Assembly: GCF_021560015.1 (NCBI RefSeq)
Contig: NZ_CP073588.1
Span: forward strand, 1,178,001-1,242,000
Reading direction: 5' to 3'
Origin: Shewanella vesiculosa
GTDB taxonomy: Bacteria > Pseudomonadota > Gammaproteobacteria > Enterobacterales > Shewanellaceae
Length of the DNA stretch: 64,000 bases
Numbering within the stretch: the stretch's first letter is position 1; every line of letters starts with the position of its first letter. The notes under the pieces are model-generated. The model searched no databases and was not told the origin of the DNA. It was given only the letters and a program-made list of their open reading frames with translations. Below, in pieces: positions 1 to 9,382 of this stretch. Both the position numbers and the translations under genes were made by a program.

Positions 1-54
1 GTTATGGCGACCAAGATTAATAGCCCATTTCACAATCTGTAACGTATTAATCAT
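1..54 (-). CDS. N-terminus of an unidentified protein, cut by the window edge
   Basis: An ATG at 54-52 on the minus strand opens a frame that runs without a stop to the window edge (18 codons, beginning MINTLQIVKW). A good ribosome binding site, AAGGTGA, lies about five bases upstream. The gene starts 53 bases after the stop of the coiled-coil gene on the same strand, so the two are probably co-transcribed. Eighteen residues are too few to name the product; the mix of hydrophobic and basic residues would fit a membrane anchor or a small protein. Confidence 0.5.
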   Translation of the reverse strand, partial: MINTLQIVKWAINLGRHN

Positions 55-107
55 TGGTCACCTTAATAGAGGATAGATATGATATAAATATCTTTAGTGC
101 AACATGA

Positions 108-395
108 TTACTTAAACCTTGAACTCGCTGACTTAAATGCTGCACTGAGCGAATCCCAGGCGCTATCAATGCCGACTTTTACGTCTTCCCAAGCATCATC
201 ACTGGCTTGTTTAAGCTCATTAAGTTTTTTATTGGCAGATTGTTTCATCGACTCAAGTTCCTCTATTCTTTGATAGTACTCCAACTGCTCATCAGCAGCT
301 TTACCATCGGCTTTTGCTTTCAGTCTATCAATTTGGGCACTCCACTCATCGAGTTGCGCCTGCAATTTTTTTTCGTATGCTTGTTTCTTACTCAT
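108..395 (-). CDS. Small charged coiled-coil protein
   Basis: This 95-residue protein is almost entirely helix-forming and highly charged. Residues 1-70 show heptad-like spacing of Leu/Ile/Tyr among Lys, Glu and Gln, as in a coiled coil. The C-terminal part is amphipathic and rich in Ala, Ser and Asp. No signal peptide or membrane segment is visible, so it is probably cytoplasmic. AAAGGAC lies about eight bases before the ATG. It resembles small stress-associated coiled-coil hypotheticals common in gammaproteobacteria, but I cannot assign a role. The downstream partial gene at the window edge is probably in the same transcript. Confidence 0.75.
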   Translation of the reverse strand: MSKKQAYEKKLQAQLDEWSAQIDRLKAKADGKAADEQLEYYQRIEELESMKQSANKKLNELKQASDDAWEDVKVGIDSAWDSLSAAFKSASSRFK

Positions 396-649
396 AATGA
401 TTGTCCTTTTTAATGACGTGGTTAAAACAGCTTTAACGACTGAAGTTTTTGCTTAATTTAAATACTTGGCTTCAGAATATTGGATTTTTATCCTGAAAAT
501 ATACGTTAACATGCATGGCAACATAATGCTCATTTATGCCTCATTTGCCCTTGTATGATGCCACAGGGCGATCAAACATTATTTAATGGATCTACTTGTC
601 ATCCTTGAACGTAAAAACTAACTCTTTCGAATTATCTCAAAGCAGTAAT

Positions 650-1051
650 ATGATCATTTTCTACGATGGCAATTGCCCACTATGCAGCATCGAAATGCAG
701 CAACTAAAACATGCTGATATTCATCAAAAAATCATCCTTGAAGATCTTAATGCGCTTGATTTTAGTCTTCGATACCCAAGTATTGATGTCAATCAGGCAA
801 TGATGTACTTACAAGCACAAACACTATCGGGTGAAATGATTTACGGCCTTGATGTGACTTGTCAGGCGTGGGAGATTGTTGGAAAACATCGCTGGTTAAA
901 ACTTATCCGCTTACCCATCATTCGCTTATTTGCCGACCTTGGATATCGCTTTTTTGCAAAGTATAGGCATTCTATTAGTAAATTTTTAATGCCCAATTCA
1001 AGCTGTTCTAACGGTCAGTGTCATAGGAAACTAAAATCTGACAAACGATAA
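650..1051 (+). CDS. DUF393 (DCC family) thiol-disulfide oxidoreductase-like protein
   Basis: The protein opens with MIIFYDGNCPLC, the hallmark of the DUF393/DCC family: a beta strand, then a DG-x-CPLC motif resembling a thioredoxin-like CxxC site. Family members are short proteins of roughly 115-140 residues with predicted redox function, though the substrate is unknown. The frame is open from a TTG at 596, but the family motif begins at the ATG at 650, giving 133 residues; neither start has a strong Shine-Dalgarno, so the choice rests on family alignment. The C-terminal half is basic and hydrophobic with a late Cys pair (SSCSNGQC). It stands alone with no operon partner. Confidence 0.75.
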   Translation: MIIFYDGNCPLCSIEMQQLKHADIHQKIILEDLNALDFSLRYPSIDVNQAMMYLQAQTLSGEMIYGLDVTCQAWEIVGKHRWLKLIRLPIIRLFADLGYRFFAKYRHSISKFLMPNSSCSNGQCHRKLKSDKR

Positions 1052-1166
1052 ACACAAACGTGTTGCATGTTGCCAACAGCGCACACTCAGAAATATTGAT
1101 ATCTAAAAAGTTAATCAGCCCATTAAGATTGATAGGGTCACACTATTTTACTGTTAAGGACTTCAA

Positions 1167-1775
1167 ATGCATTTTACCCAAGAGCGCATAGACGCGCTTG
1201 ATAAACACACCCGTACCCATTTGATTAATTCACTCTCTGGTTTTAAAAGCGCTAATTTAATTGGCACTCAAGACTCACAAGGCTTGACTAACTTGTCTAT
1301 TGTCAGCTCGGTGATACACCTAGGCGCAAATCCGCCGCTGGTGGGTATGATAGTGCGCCCACATACAGTACCTCGTCATACATTTGAAAATATTTTACAA
1401 ACGGGTTGCTATACAATTAACCAAGTTAATCAATCAATTTATAAGCAGGCTCATCAAACATCAGCCCGTTATGATAAAGACGAGTCGGAGTTTGCGCTAA
1501 CGGGACTAACACCTGAATACTTAAATAATTTTACCGCGCCATTTGTAAAAGAAAGTCGTTTAAAATATTCGGTAAAATTTATTGAGCATCAACATTTAGC
1601 CGTTAATGGTACTGAGCTGGTGATTGGTGAAATTATCGATGTGTATGTTGATGAAGCTGCACTTCAAAGTGATGGCTTTTTAGACTTGCAAGCAATAGAC
1701 ACAGTGGCGATTACAGGATTAGATAGTTACCACACTAGCAATAAACTTATGCGTTTACCCTATGCTAAAAAGTGA
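1167..1775 (+). CDS. Flavin reductase-family FMN-binding protein
   Basis: This 202-residue protein matches the flavin-reductase-like split-barrel family (DIM6/NTAB type). It has an N-terminal strand region with the flavin-contact motif NLSIVSSVIHLGANPPLVGMI, followed by an RPHTVPRHT segment, typical of FMN-binding members that reduce flavin with NAD(P)H or use bound FMN as cofactor. AAGGA sits seven bases before the ATG. There is no signal peptide. It is monocistronic: the next gene lies on the opposite strand. The physiological partner cannot be deduced from the neighbours. Confidence 0.8.
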   Translation: MHFTQERIDALDKHTRTHLINSLSGFKSANLIGTQDSQGLTNLSIVSSVIHLGANPPLVGMIVRPHTVPRHTFENILQTGCYTINQVNQSIYKQAHQTSARYDKDESEFALTGLTPEYLNNFTAPFVKESRLKYSVKFIEHQHLAVNGTELVIGEIIDVYVDEAALQSDGFLDLQAIDTVAITGLDSYHTSNKLMRLPYAKK

Positions 1776-1918
1776 TTCAGCTATGTATTCCGCCAAAGTA
1801 AAATAGACTTTAGTCAGCAATAAACAATATGCTAATCAAACCGTAAATCATAGATTAAAAGCAATGTAAGCAGCATATTGGCTAACATGCTGCTTACATT
1901 ATTCAATCATTGCATGGC

Positions 1919-1960
1919 ATAAAAAATCCCATTCAAATCGGTAACGATTTAAATGGGATC
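1919..1960 (-). terminator. Rho-independent terminator of the DUF885 gene
   Basis: Arms 1926-1940 and 1945-1959 form a 15-base-pair stem with one mismatch and a GTAA loop. On the minus strand the stem is followed by six or more T, just after the stop of the DUF885 gene. Confidence 0.85.
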
Positions 1961-1982
1961 CATTAAATAAACCGGTACATTT

Positions 1983-3719
1983 TTACTGAGCTAAAAATTG
2001 TTGGTTAACCGCTTCCGCCATTAATTTAGGTGGGATCAAGCCTTGGCTCAACACAAAATTATTAAACGCTAAACGATCGAACTTGTCGCCTAGGGCTATT
2101 TCAACTCCGGCGCGGATCTCCAATAATCGTGATAAGCCATAAAAATAACTGCCAGCCTGGCCAGGCATTCTCATAGTGTATCGATCAACTTCTTGTTTTA
2201 CAGCCGCTTCTGAAAACACCACATCGTTGCGTAACAATGAATATGCGTTTTCTTTTGTTGTCAGACCTAGGTTCAACATCGGGTCTAACATCGCGCGAGC
2301 ATTACGCAATAACCTATGTTGCAGGGCAATAAGCTGTGCTTCAATAGGCAGATACGGCAACATTTCCGCTTCGGCATACAATGCCCAACCTTCTACGTTA
2401 ACGCTGTTAAAAGCATAATATACTCGTGCCAGTGAAACGCCCTGCTCCAACATGACCGCAAATTGTAATTCATGCCCAGGTCTGCCTTCATGGGCACTTA
2501 ATGTATAAGCAACCGCATTAAAATTAAAGTCATCGTAGGCAGCATCACCCGTTAATGCAGGGTTACCGGTTGTCAGAACAAATTGGCCTTGCTCACCAGT
2601 ATTGCCAATAAACGGTGGCGGCAACATATGAGGCGCAGGACTACCTGCCGCTTCGGCATCACTTGCAAGTCGCATGATCATATCGCGTTTAGGTAAATCA
2701 ACCACATGATGTTTACTGATCAAGGCCTCAAGTTTTTTATTGGTTTCACGATAATAATTTTCAATTTTATCCTTGGTTAATGATTCTTTTTTAAGTGCTT
2801 TAATCACATCGCGATAATCACTTGATGGCATATTAAATTTTTGTGCTACCAAGGGCGCTAATGCCTGCATATTCGCTTTGGTTATCATGTAACTTGCTTT
2901 AGCGCGTTCAATTAACAACTCAGGGTCGATATCGATGCCAACGGTTTTGAGTTTTAAGGCATAAATTTCTTCGGGTAATCTAAAGTCATCACGAGTGTTT
3001 GGGATAACCGTTTTTTCAGCCCATTGGCGATAATCTTCAATTTGCTGCTTTAATAGCAACATATTCTCATCGGCTTTTATGAATTCATTTTGTTCAAATA
3101 ACTGCTGTAAACCTTGTAATAAAGTGTCAGTTCTCGCTAGGGCTTGGTTAACTTCTTCTTTTGTCGGCCCAATTAACTTTTTGTTGGCTAACGCCGCTTC
3201 AAATAAGGTTTTGGCTTGCTCCGTTAAGGCTGCTTGCCCTGTTTTACCGACATAACACGCAAGACGGGTATTAGCCGCTTGTTTGCGAGTATCTGACATT
3301 TGTTCATCTAATAATGCCGACACACCTCTGAATATAATCAGGGGGACATCAACCCAAGGCAGCATGTATTTATCGTCTAAATTACCCGCGGCAATGGTCT
3401 GATCAATATTGTCGATAATAATGTTAAGGTCTTGACGAACTGGCAATGATTTTTCAGTTTTCACCGCTTGTAGCAAGGTTTTCTTACTGGTTTCAAGCGT
3501 CTCAATATACTTATCTTGCTGTGCCTTAGTGATATTACTACACAGACTATCGGCTTCAGTAATCCCTATTGAACTGGCCATTTCTGGCTGAAATTGACTG
3601 GTTATCTGTATTTGTTTGTTTGTGTATTGATTACTGACATCAACCCAAGAGTTGGCTGATGACGTCAATGGAAATAAAGCGAGCAGTGGAATCACTGAAG
3701 TAAATATTTTACCTGACAT
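1983..3719 (-). CDS. Exported DUF885-family putative metallopeptidase
   Basis: The 578-residue protein starts with a signal peptide of about 22 residues (short basic start, hydrophobic core, SSANS end), so it is likely periplasmic. The C-terminal half carries the DUF885 signature: a SAHEGRPGHELQ segment that looks like a metal-binding H-E-x-x-x-H motif, then a downstream VEGWALYAEAEM segment supplying a further acidic ligand. The family is thought to be metallo-carboxypeptidase-like, but most members are uncharacterised. Length is normal. AAGGGA precedes the ATG. It is a single-gene transcript ended by the hairpin at 1919-1960. Confidence 0.82.
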   Translation of the reverse strand: MSGKIFTSVIPLLALFPLTSSANSWVDVSNQYTNKQIQITSQFQPEMASSIGITEADSLCSNITKAQQDKYIETLETSKKTLLQAVKTEKSLPVRQDLNIIIDNIDQTIAAGNLDDKYMLPWVDVPLIIFRGVSALLDEQMSDTRKQAANTRLACYVGKTGQAALTEQAKTLFEAALANKKLIGPTKEEVNQALARTDTLLQGLQQLFEQNEFIKADENMLLLKQQIEDYRQWAEKTVIPNTRDDFRLPEEIYALKLKTVGIDIDPELLIERAKASYMITKANMQALAPLVAQKFNMPSSDYRDVIKALKKESLTKDKIENYYRETNKKLEALISKHHVVDLPKRDMIMRLASDAEAAGSPAPHMLPPPFIGNTGEQGQFVLTTGNPALTGDAAYDDFNFNAVAYTLSAHEGRPGHELQFAVMLEQGVSLARVYYAFNSVNVEGWALYAEAEMLPYLPIEAQLIALQHRLLRNARAMLDPMLNLGLTTKENAYSLLRNDVVFSEAAVKQEVDRYTMRMPGQAGSYFYGLSRLLEIRAGVEIALGDKFDRLAFNNFVLSQGLIPPKLMAEAVNQQFLAQ

Positions 3720-3899
3720 CTGTTTAATCCCTTGTTATTTTTATTCTGAAGTTAACCATTATAGCCGAATTAAACCACGACGCGACATGCCATCAGTTAA
3801 GTTATCACCTTAAGCAGTATTAGATTATAAGCGTTAATTATCAATATATTACTTTGTATTTATGGTATCAATATCCTCGGTATTATTGTCTGGTTACAA

Positions 3900-3936
3900 A
3901 TAAAAACACCGCAACCTATAAGGTTGCGGTGTTTAA
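3900..3936 (-). terminator. Rho-independent terminator of the acyl-CoA dehydrogenase gene
   Basis: A perfect 13-base-pair stem (3904-3916 with 3922-3934, loop TATAA) is followed on the minus strand by a T run. It lies 30 bases after the stop of the acyl-CoA dehydrogenase gene. Confidence 0.88.
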
Positions 3937-3965
3937 GCAGAACGTTATCAGCGTTTACCGTTTAC

Positions 3966-5762
3966 TTAAAAAGCAAAATCATCGCTGCTCAGTGCCATCA
4001 TTGAGTCAACGCCATTTTGAATACATGCTGCATGGCCTTTTGCTCTTGGTAACATACGTTGCATATAAAACTGAGCAGTTTTTATTTTTGCTTCATAGAA
4101 CGCTGTTTCACTTGTATCAGTAGCCAGTTTATCTTGAGCGACTTTTGCCATTTTTGCCCAGAAAAACGCTAAAGTTACATAGCCGGCATACATGAGGTAA
4201 TCAACTGAAGCACCACCAATTTCATCAGGATTTTTCATCGCTTTAGCACCGATCAATACAGTAAGTTCATGCCACTCTTTTGCATAAATCATAATGGGTT
4301 TAATAAACTCTGCCATCGCAGGGTTGTCCATGTTCTGTTGGCAGAATGCGGTCACATCTTGAGAAAAAGGTTTTAACACTTCGCCTTGGCTGCCAATAAT
4401 TTTACGTGCCAGTAAATCTAAGGCTTGAATACCGGTTGTGCCTTCATATATACAACTGATTTTGGTATCACGCATTAACTGTTCCATGCCCCACTCTTTG
4501 ATAAAGCCATGGCCACCGAACACCTGAACGCCAAGGCTGGTACATTCAAAACCAAGTTCAGTGAGAAAGGCTTTTGCAATTGGGGTTAATAATGCCAATT
4601 TGGTCTCAGCATCCGCTTTAATTGCCTCATCTTTCTCAGCATGGCCGATATCCACTAACTGAGCCAAATATGAAATTAATGCACGGCCACCTTCAGCAAT
4701 AGACTTTTGAGTTAACAACATTCTACGTACATCTGGATGAACAATAATCGGATCCGCAGGGCCATTAGGGTTTTTAACCCCGCTAATAGAACGCATCTGT
4801 AATCGATCTTTGGCGTAAGCTAGCGCACCTTGGAAAGAAGCCTCTGCTGCGGCAACACCTTCACTCGCTACACCGATACGGGCTGCATTCATGAAGGTAA
4901 ACATGCATTTGAGGCCGCGATTAGGTTCGCCAATTAAATGGCCTGTAGCGCCATCAAAGTTAATCACACAAGTCGCGTTACCATTAATACCCATTTTGTG
5001 CTCTATTGAGCCACAATTCACCCCATTTCTATCTGAAATGGTGCCGTCAATATTGACATTAAATTTAGGCACAATGAATAAAGATATGCCTTTATTGCCT
5101 TCTGGGGCGCCAGGAATACGAGCAATAACAATATGCACTATGTTGTCTGACAGATCGTGTTCACCCGCCGAAATAAAGATTTTAGTGCCCGTTAACGAAT
5201 AGCTGCCGTCATCTTGACGTTCAGCCTTGGTGCGCAGCATACCTAAATCTGTGCCACAGTGCGGCTCAGTTAAGCACATGGTGCCAGTCCACTTACCTTC
5301 AACAAGTTTGGGCATAAACTGTTGCTTTTGTGATTCAGTGCCGTGGGCTTCAATGGTGGCTAATGCACCATGACTGAGTCCTGGGTACATGGCAAAACTA
5401 TGATTCGCACTGGAAAATAGCTCAGCGATACTAATATTTAGCGAATGTGGTAAACCTTGACCACCAAATTCTTCAGACTGAGATAATGTTGGCCAACCGC
5501 CTTCTACATACTGGGCATACGCCTCTTTAAAGCCATCAGGTGTGGTTACCGCGCCGTCTTTCCATGTACAACCCTGCTGATCGCCAATTTGATTTAATGG
5601 CGCAACAACCTCTTCTGTTAGTTTTGCAGCTTCATTGATAATGGCATCAACCATATCAATAGTGGCATCTTGATAGCCTAAATGCTCATAGTGGCCTTCA
5701 CAGCCGAGCAATTCTTGCATCACAAACTTAACATCACGAATGGGGGCTTTGTATTCAGGCAT
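3966..5762 (-). CDS. Acyl-CoA dehydrogenase, long form with extra C-terminal domain
   Basis: At 598 residues this is the long acyl-CoA dehydrogenase type with an added C-terminal domain, the group including DmdC and mycobacterial FadE5-like enzymes. Visible hallmarks are the FAD/acyl-binding segment MCLTEPHCGTDLG, the TGTKIFISAGEHD strand region, and CIYEGTTGIQALDL, whose Glu is at the usual catalytic base position. It oxidises an acyl-CoA to the 2-enoyl-CoA, passing electrons to ETF. GGAGAG precedes the ATG. It is transcribed alone, with its own terminator. A long 0.9-kb gap containing a candidate LysR box separates it from the divergent nitroreductase. A paralogue lies at 27845-29650. Confidence 0.9.
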   Translation of the reverse strand: MPEYKAPIRDVKFVMQELLGCEGHYEHLGYQDATIDMVDAIINEAAKLTEEVVAPLNQIGDQQGCTWKDGAVTTPDGFKEAYAQYVEGGWPTLSQSEEFGGQGLPHSLNISIAELFSSANHSFAMYPGLSHGALATIEAHGTESQKQQFMPKLVEGKWTGTMCLTEPHCGTDLGMLRTKAERQDDGSYSLTGTKIFISAGEHDLSDNIVHIVIARIPGAPEGNKGISLFIVPKFNVNIDGTISDRNGVNCGSIEHKMGINGNATCVINFDGATGHLIGEPNRGLKCMFTFMNAARIGVASEGVAAAEASFQGALAYAKDRLQMRSISGVKNPNGPADPIIVHPDVRRMLLTQKSIAEGGRALISYLAQLVDIGHAEKDEAIKADAETKLALLTPIAKAFLTELGFECTSLGVQVFGGHGFIKEWGMEQLMRDTKISCIYEGTTGIQALDLLARKIIGSQGEVLKPFSQDVTAFCQQNMDNPAMAEFIKPIMIYAKEWHELTVLIGAKAMKNPDEIGGASVDYLMYAGYVTLAFFWAKMAKVAQDKLATDTSETAFYEAKIKTAQFYMQRMLPRAKGHAACIQNGVDSMMALSSDDFAF

Positions 5763-6649
5763 TGTTGCTCTCCAACTATTATCTATAAGTGTTAGGGGCT
5801 GTTAATCTTTTGTGGCTAAATTTTATTTAACACAGACGGCTAATGGTTTATTTAAGCATGTAGAACAAATGTTAGACAGAAAGTCTCTAAATAAGTAATA
5901 CCTTATGAAAACCTGATTTATATAAAAATAAACCCTATCGATTAGCCACTACCAGATACCGGTGTGAAGAGTCGCTTATCTAGATAGATGAAGGCATCTA
6001 ACAAGCTCCGCCTTAACTATCATTGCCGGTAACGTCTGCAAAATTTATCTCAAAAAACAACAACCTCTGCGATTAAGTGATTATTTAAATGATTTTCCAT
6101 ATAAATAACCCGTCATATTACTGATGCTAAAGTAACAAGATGTATTATCCAAATGCATATTAATTATAGCTACACATTCACCTTACTAATAGTACCTCTA
6201 GCTTAACAAGCCAATGGCACAATATTGAGCATTAATCTTGATCACTTGCCCGATAGTTTACTTATCTACTGTGCCTTTGTGGCGCGACTTGCGCATATAT
6301 AGCAGCTTTATTAGCCTATAACAGTGCACTATTCATTATGCGAATAGTTCATCATTAAAATAATCGATTGGTTTAATTTTAATACAGCATCTAGCATCGT
6401 TTGGAGCTAAATTAGCATAGTCGCAGGGTTTTATTTGAGCAAAGAGTGGGCAAGACTGGGATCAATCTTAATGTTCTTCCCTGTGGTTATTGACTCATAC
6501 TGTTCTACGAAAATGATCGTTGAGATTATCAATAACAATGATTAATCGTGGAGCAATACCATTTTCCCTCAATGAATCAACAAGCTTGTGCCTGGATTAA
6601 AATATACATTTTAAAACAATTCAAAATCCAACTAATAAGAGTATCAAAC
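5763..6649. other. Long divergent intergenic region
   Basis: No convincing intact gene is visible in these 887 bases between the divergent acyl-CoA dehydrogenase and nitroreductase genes. The stretch holds a perfect CTATTC-N7-GAATAG inverted repeat (6329-6347) and a short minus-strand open stretch (about 6431-6542) that may be the end of a decayed gene. The rest is A+T-rich and unremarkable. Confidence 0.6.
6329..6347. promoter_or_regulatory. Candidate LysR-type operator (perfect inverted repeat)
   Basis: CTATTC-N7-GAATAG is a perfect six-base inverted repeat with the T-N11-A geometry of LysR-family boxes. The same half-sites with the same seven-base gap occur upstream of maoC (27655-27673) and lysR (36152-36170). 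It lies about 300 bases before the nitroreductase and about 570 before the divergent acyl-CoA dehydrogenase; either could be the target. Unlike the other two, it lacks a GAATAG thirteen bases further upstream. Confidence 0.5.
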
Positions 6650-7312
6650 ATGTCTATAGAATCGATATTACAACAGCGAACTTCAGTAAGAGCCTTTGTT
6701 GACCAACCTGTGGCAGATGACACATTACAGAAAATTTTCGCCAGTGCGCAACTTTCCCCGTCCAATTGTAATGTGCAACCATGGCAAGCTTGTGTGGTAT
6801 CTGGGGCAACTAAAGATAAACTGAAACAACGATTGATAGAAACTTTGATGAGCGGCGCATCACCAAACCCTGATTTCAATTGGTTACCGCAATATCAAGG
6901 CATTCATCGTGAGCGTCAATTTGGTTCAGCTAATGCGTTATACAGCGCAATTGGGGTCGCACGCGAAGACAAAAAAGCCCGTCAAATGGCCATGTTACGT
7001 AATTGGCAATTTTTTGATGCGCCACATGCGGTGTTTTTTACCATGGATAAATACTTAGACATTATGGGGGCTGTCGACTTAGGTATTTATGCACAAACGT
7101 TATCGCTTGTGATGGCAGAACATGGCGTATCAAATTGCATGCAAGGCGCGCTAGGACAATTTCCTGATCCTGTTAGAGAAATACTTAACCTGCCAGATGA
7201 ACGCGGAATTTTGTTTGGCATGTCTTTTGGTTATGCCGATGATAGCGCTGCGGTAAATAACACCAGAACAGACCGTGAGTTGCTTGAGAATTCAGTTACA
7301 TTCTTCCAATAA
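6650..7312 (+). CDS. Nitroreductase-family FMN oxidoreductase
   Basis: The frame is open from 6548, but the ATG at 6650 (protein MSIESILQQRTSVRAF) has AAGAG about eight bases upstream and matches the start of the nitroreductase fold, giving 220 residues. The RTSVRAF segment and the SPSNCNVQPWQACVV segment are the FMN-contact regions of the NfsB/NfsA-like superfamily. These enzymes reduce nitro, quinone or enone compounds with NAD(P)H and bound FMN. It heads a plus-strand run of catabolic genes; the 45-base gap to the next hydrolase suggests one operon. Confidence 0.85.
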   Translation: MSIESILQQRTSVRAFVDQPVADDTLQKIFASAQLSPSNCNVQPWQACVVSGATKDKLKQRLIETLMSGASPNPDFNWLPQYQGIHRERQFGSANALYSAIGVAREDKKARQMAMLRNWQFFDAPHAVFFTMDKYLDIMGAVDLGIYAQTLSLVMAEHGVSNCMQGALGQFPDPVREILNLPDERGILFGMSFGYADDSAAVNNTRTDRELLENSVTFFQ

Positions 7313-7372
7313 AGCATCATCTGTACCGTTTAACTAGGCCTCAATAGGCTTTAATTTGTGCCGAGATTGAAT

Positions 7373-8359
7373 ATGAAGCTAATGCATCAGTATATTGCAG
7401 TGGATAAGGTCAATATACATTATGTTGAAACTGGCCACATGTCAGAAACAAAACCCTTATCGACCATGGTATTTTTACATGGTTTTCCTGAATATTGGGG
7501 CTCATGGCAAAAACAGTTAGACTATTTTTCAACTCACTATCATGTTATTGCGCCTGACTTACCCGGATATAACCTAAGTGATAAACCCAGTGATTTGGAC
7601 TTTTATACTGTCCCCCATTTAATCGCGTTTATCGCTCAGTTTATTGCCGCCATAAGCCCTACAGAGCCTGTCATTTTGGTTGCTCATGATTGGGGCGGCG
7701 CTATAGCCTGGCCATTAGCCGCTTTTTATCCTCACTTAATAAGCAAACTGATTATTCTTAATGCCGCTCATCCGAGTACCTTTACCCGAGAGATGATCAA
7801 TAACCCTATTCAACGACAAAAGAGTGCTTATATTCATCAGTTGATTAGTCCATCAGCTGAAACACTATTAATCGAGGATGATTATCGCTATTTAATTGAA
7901 AAAATAATGGTTAGCTCACAAGAGGCAATTTTTACTGAACAGGTACTCGCACGTTACAAAAAAGTGTGGGGCCAATACGGAGCCATTAATGGCATGCTGC
8001 AATACTATCGAGCTATGCCACAATTAGCACCTAACGACACAGATGATGGCATTGAAAAAGCATTAGCTGATGAGACGTCAATCAACACAGGGCAAATCAA
8101 AAAGACGGCTGACATAAGGATCCCCAATATTCGTATTAATCAGCCAACGTTAGTGCTTTGGGGTGAACAAGATTTAGCATTCGTTAACGAAACCCTCAAT
8201 GACATTGATCGCTATGTTGCAGATTGCACAATTAAACGTTTTGCAAATACCAGTCACTGGCTGCAACATGAAAGACCCGCTGAAGTGAATCGCGCCATTC
8301 ATGCATTCGTCAATCAACCAAGTTTACCTATGAATCACTTGCATGAGTCACTTACATGA
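7373..8359 (+). CDS. Alpha/beta hydrolase, epoxide hydrolase-like
   Basis: The classic epoxide-hydrolase/haloalkane-dehalogenase pattern is present: an HGFPEYWGSW oxyanion region, VAHDWGGAIAW with Asp as the nucleophile, and a late SHWLQHERP carrying the catalytic His. A cap region occupies roughly residues 140-240. The Asp nucleophile distinguishes it from serine esterases. The frame is open from a GTG at 7358, but the ATG at 7373 with CGAG upstream is preferred (328 residues). It follows the nitroreductase closely on the same strand. The substrate is unknown; an epoxide from terpenoid or fatty-acid oxidation is a guess. Confidence 0.82.
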   Translation: MKLMHQYIAVDKVNIHYVETGHMSETKPLSTMVFLHGFPEYWGSWQKQLDYFSTHYHVIAPDLPGYNLSDKPSDLDFYTVPHLIAFIAQFIAAISPTEPVILVAHDWGGAIAWPLAAFYPHLISKLIILNAAHPSTFTREMINNPIQRQKSAYIHQLISPSAETLLIEDDYRYLIEKIMVSSQEAIFTEQVLARYKKVWGQYGAINGMLQYYRAMPQLAPNDTDDGIEKALADETSINTGQIKKTADIRIPNIRINQPTLVLWGEQDLAFVNETLNDIDRYVADCTIKRFANTSHWLQHERPAEVNRAIHAFVNQPSLPMNHLHESLT

Positions 8360-8420
8360 CTAAAGACTCAAAATAGTGAGTATTAAGCCATCGTTATTAT
8401 TCATTATGGATAACGAATGA

Positions 8421-8627
8421 GTCACATGCCGTAATCTAGCTAATGCTGCGGGCAAAGTAGAAAATATCATTTATGCCAACGCCTTAGGCAGTAACCATGC
8501 TATTTACTGGCAGGTTTTTAGTTGCTATGTTGGGCATAACATATTGATAGCAAGGCTAGGTATAAACAAACAACAATTAAAGGCCTTAGGGGCAAATATA
8601 CCGATTACCCCTTGCCTAGCCCATTAA
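8421..8627 (+). pseudogene. Possible gene remnant (68 open codons, no start)
   Basis: The 317-base gap between the epoxide hydrolase-like gene and the first crotonase has one plus-strand frame open for 68 codons, ending at TAA 8625. Its composition is protein-like (it includes IIYANALGSNHAIYWQVF), but there is no usable start and no family is recognised. It could be the 3' end of a decayed gene, or chance. TTATTCATTATG at 8397-8408 resembles half of the LysR box but lacks the second arm. Confidence 0.2.
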
Positions 8628-8676
8628 ACTAACATATTGTTTAATAAACAATTAGCAACCATATTTCAGGTGTAAA

Positions 8677-9372
8677 ATGCAATTAATTAACGTCACAATT
8701 GAAGACAATGTCCATATCATCAGTTTGAACAATGGCAAGGTAAATGCAATCTCACCAGAGGAGGTGATAGCACAGATTCATGCCGCCCTAGACGATGCTG
8801 AACAGCAAGCTGCTGTGGTGGTGATAACTGGCCAAGCAGGAATATTCTCAGGCGGCTATGACTTAAAAACAATGAAGCAAAGTTCAGATTCTGCCATTGC
8901 CCTTGTGACTGCGGGCTCCGGCTTGGCATACAGAATGTTGGCATTCCCTACTCCGATCATCGGCGTGTGTACTGGTCATGCAATCGCTAAAGGGGCATTT
9001 TTATTACTCAGTTGCGATTATCGAATTGGTTGTACCGGTGACTTTAAAATTGGCTTAAACGAAGTCGCTATTGGCATGACAATGCACCAAGCTGGGATTG
9101 AAATTGCCCGAAATCGCATTCCACAAAACTACCTCAGCCGTGCAGTGATCAATGCTGAGCTGTTTGCTCCTGAATCTGCTGTGCTTGCAGGATTTCTTGA
9201 CCAAGTGGTGCAAGCAGACGTTCTCATGAGCACAGCAATGAGCGTTGCTAAACACATGCAGACGCTCAATATGAAAGCTCATCATGGTACTAAACTAAAA
9301 GAGCGCCAAACAATACTCGCGTCGCTAAGTGATGCAATTGAGCTGGATAAACAAATCACATTGAATCTATAA
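8677..9372 (+). CDS. Enoyl-CoA hydratase/isomerase-family protein (crotonase)
   Basis: This 231-residue protein is at the short end of the crotonase family. It has the first oxyanion-hole segment (GIFSGGYDLK) and the second (GHAIAKGAFLLLSCDYRIG), with an acidic residue in the GLNEVAIGMTM segment. Crotonases bind acyl-CoA and act as hydratase or isomerase. Hydrophobic residues replace the usual Gly pair in the second oxyanion loop (AKGAF), so the exact reaction is uncertain. CAGGTG precedes the ATG. Only ten bases separate its stop from the next crotonase, so the two are co-transcribed. Confidence 0.85.
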   Translation: MQLINVTIEDNVHIISLNNGKVNAISPEEVIAQIHAALDDAEQQAAVVVITGQAGIFSGGYDLKTMKQSSDSAIALVTAGSGLAYRMLAFPTPIIGVCTGHAIAKGAFLLLSCDYRIGCTGDFKIGLNEVAIGMTMHQAGIEIARNRIPQNYLSRAVINAELFAPESAVLAGFLDQVVQADVLMSTAMSVAKHMQTLNMKAHHGTKLKERQTILASLSDAIELDKQITLNL

Positions 9373-9382
9373 GGAAATAGTC

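Noticed and set aside
3854..4123. Plus-strand 89-codon frame over the acyl-CoA dehydrogenase end
   Set aside because: It runs through a terminator hairpin and the coding end of a well supported gene on the other strand.
6213..6230. Sigma-54-like TGGCAC...TTGA element
   Set aside because: The spacing between GG and the downstream element is off by one and GC is missing.
8397..8415. Fourth LysR box before the first crotonase
   Set aside because: Only the TTATTC half and spacer match; the second arm (ATAACG) does not.
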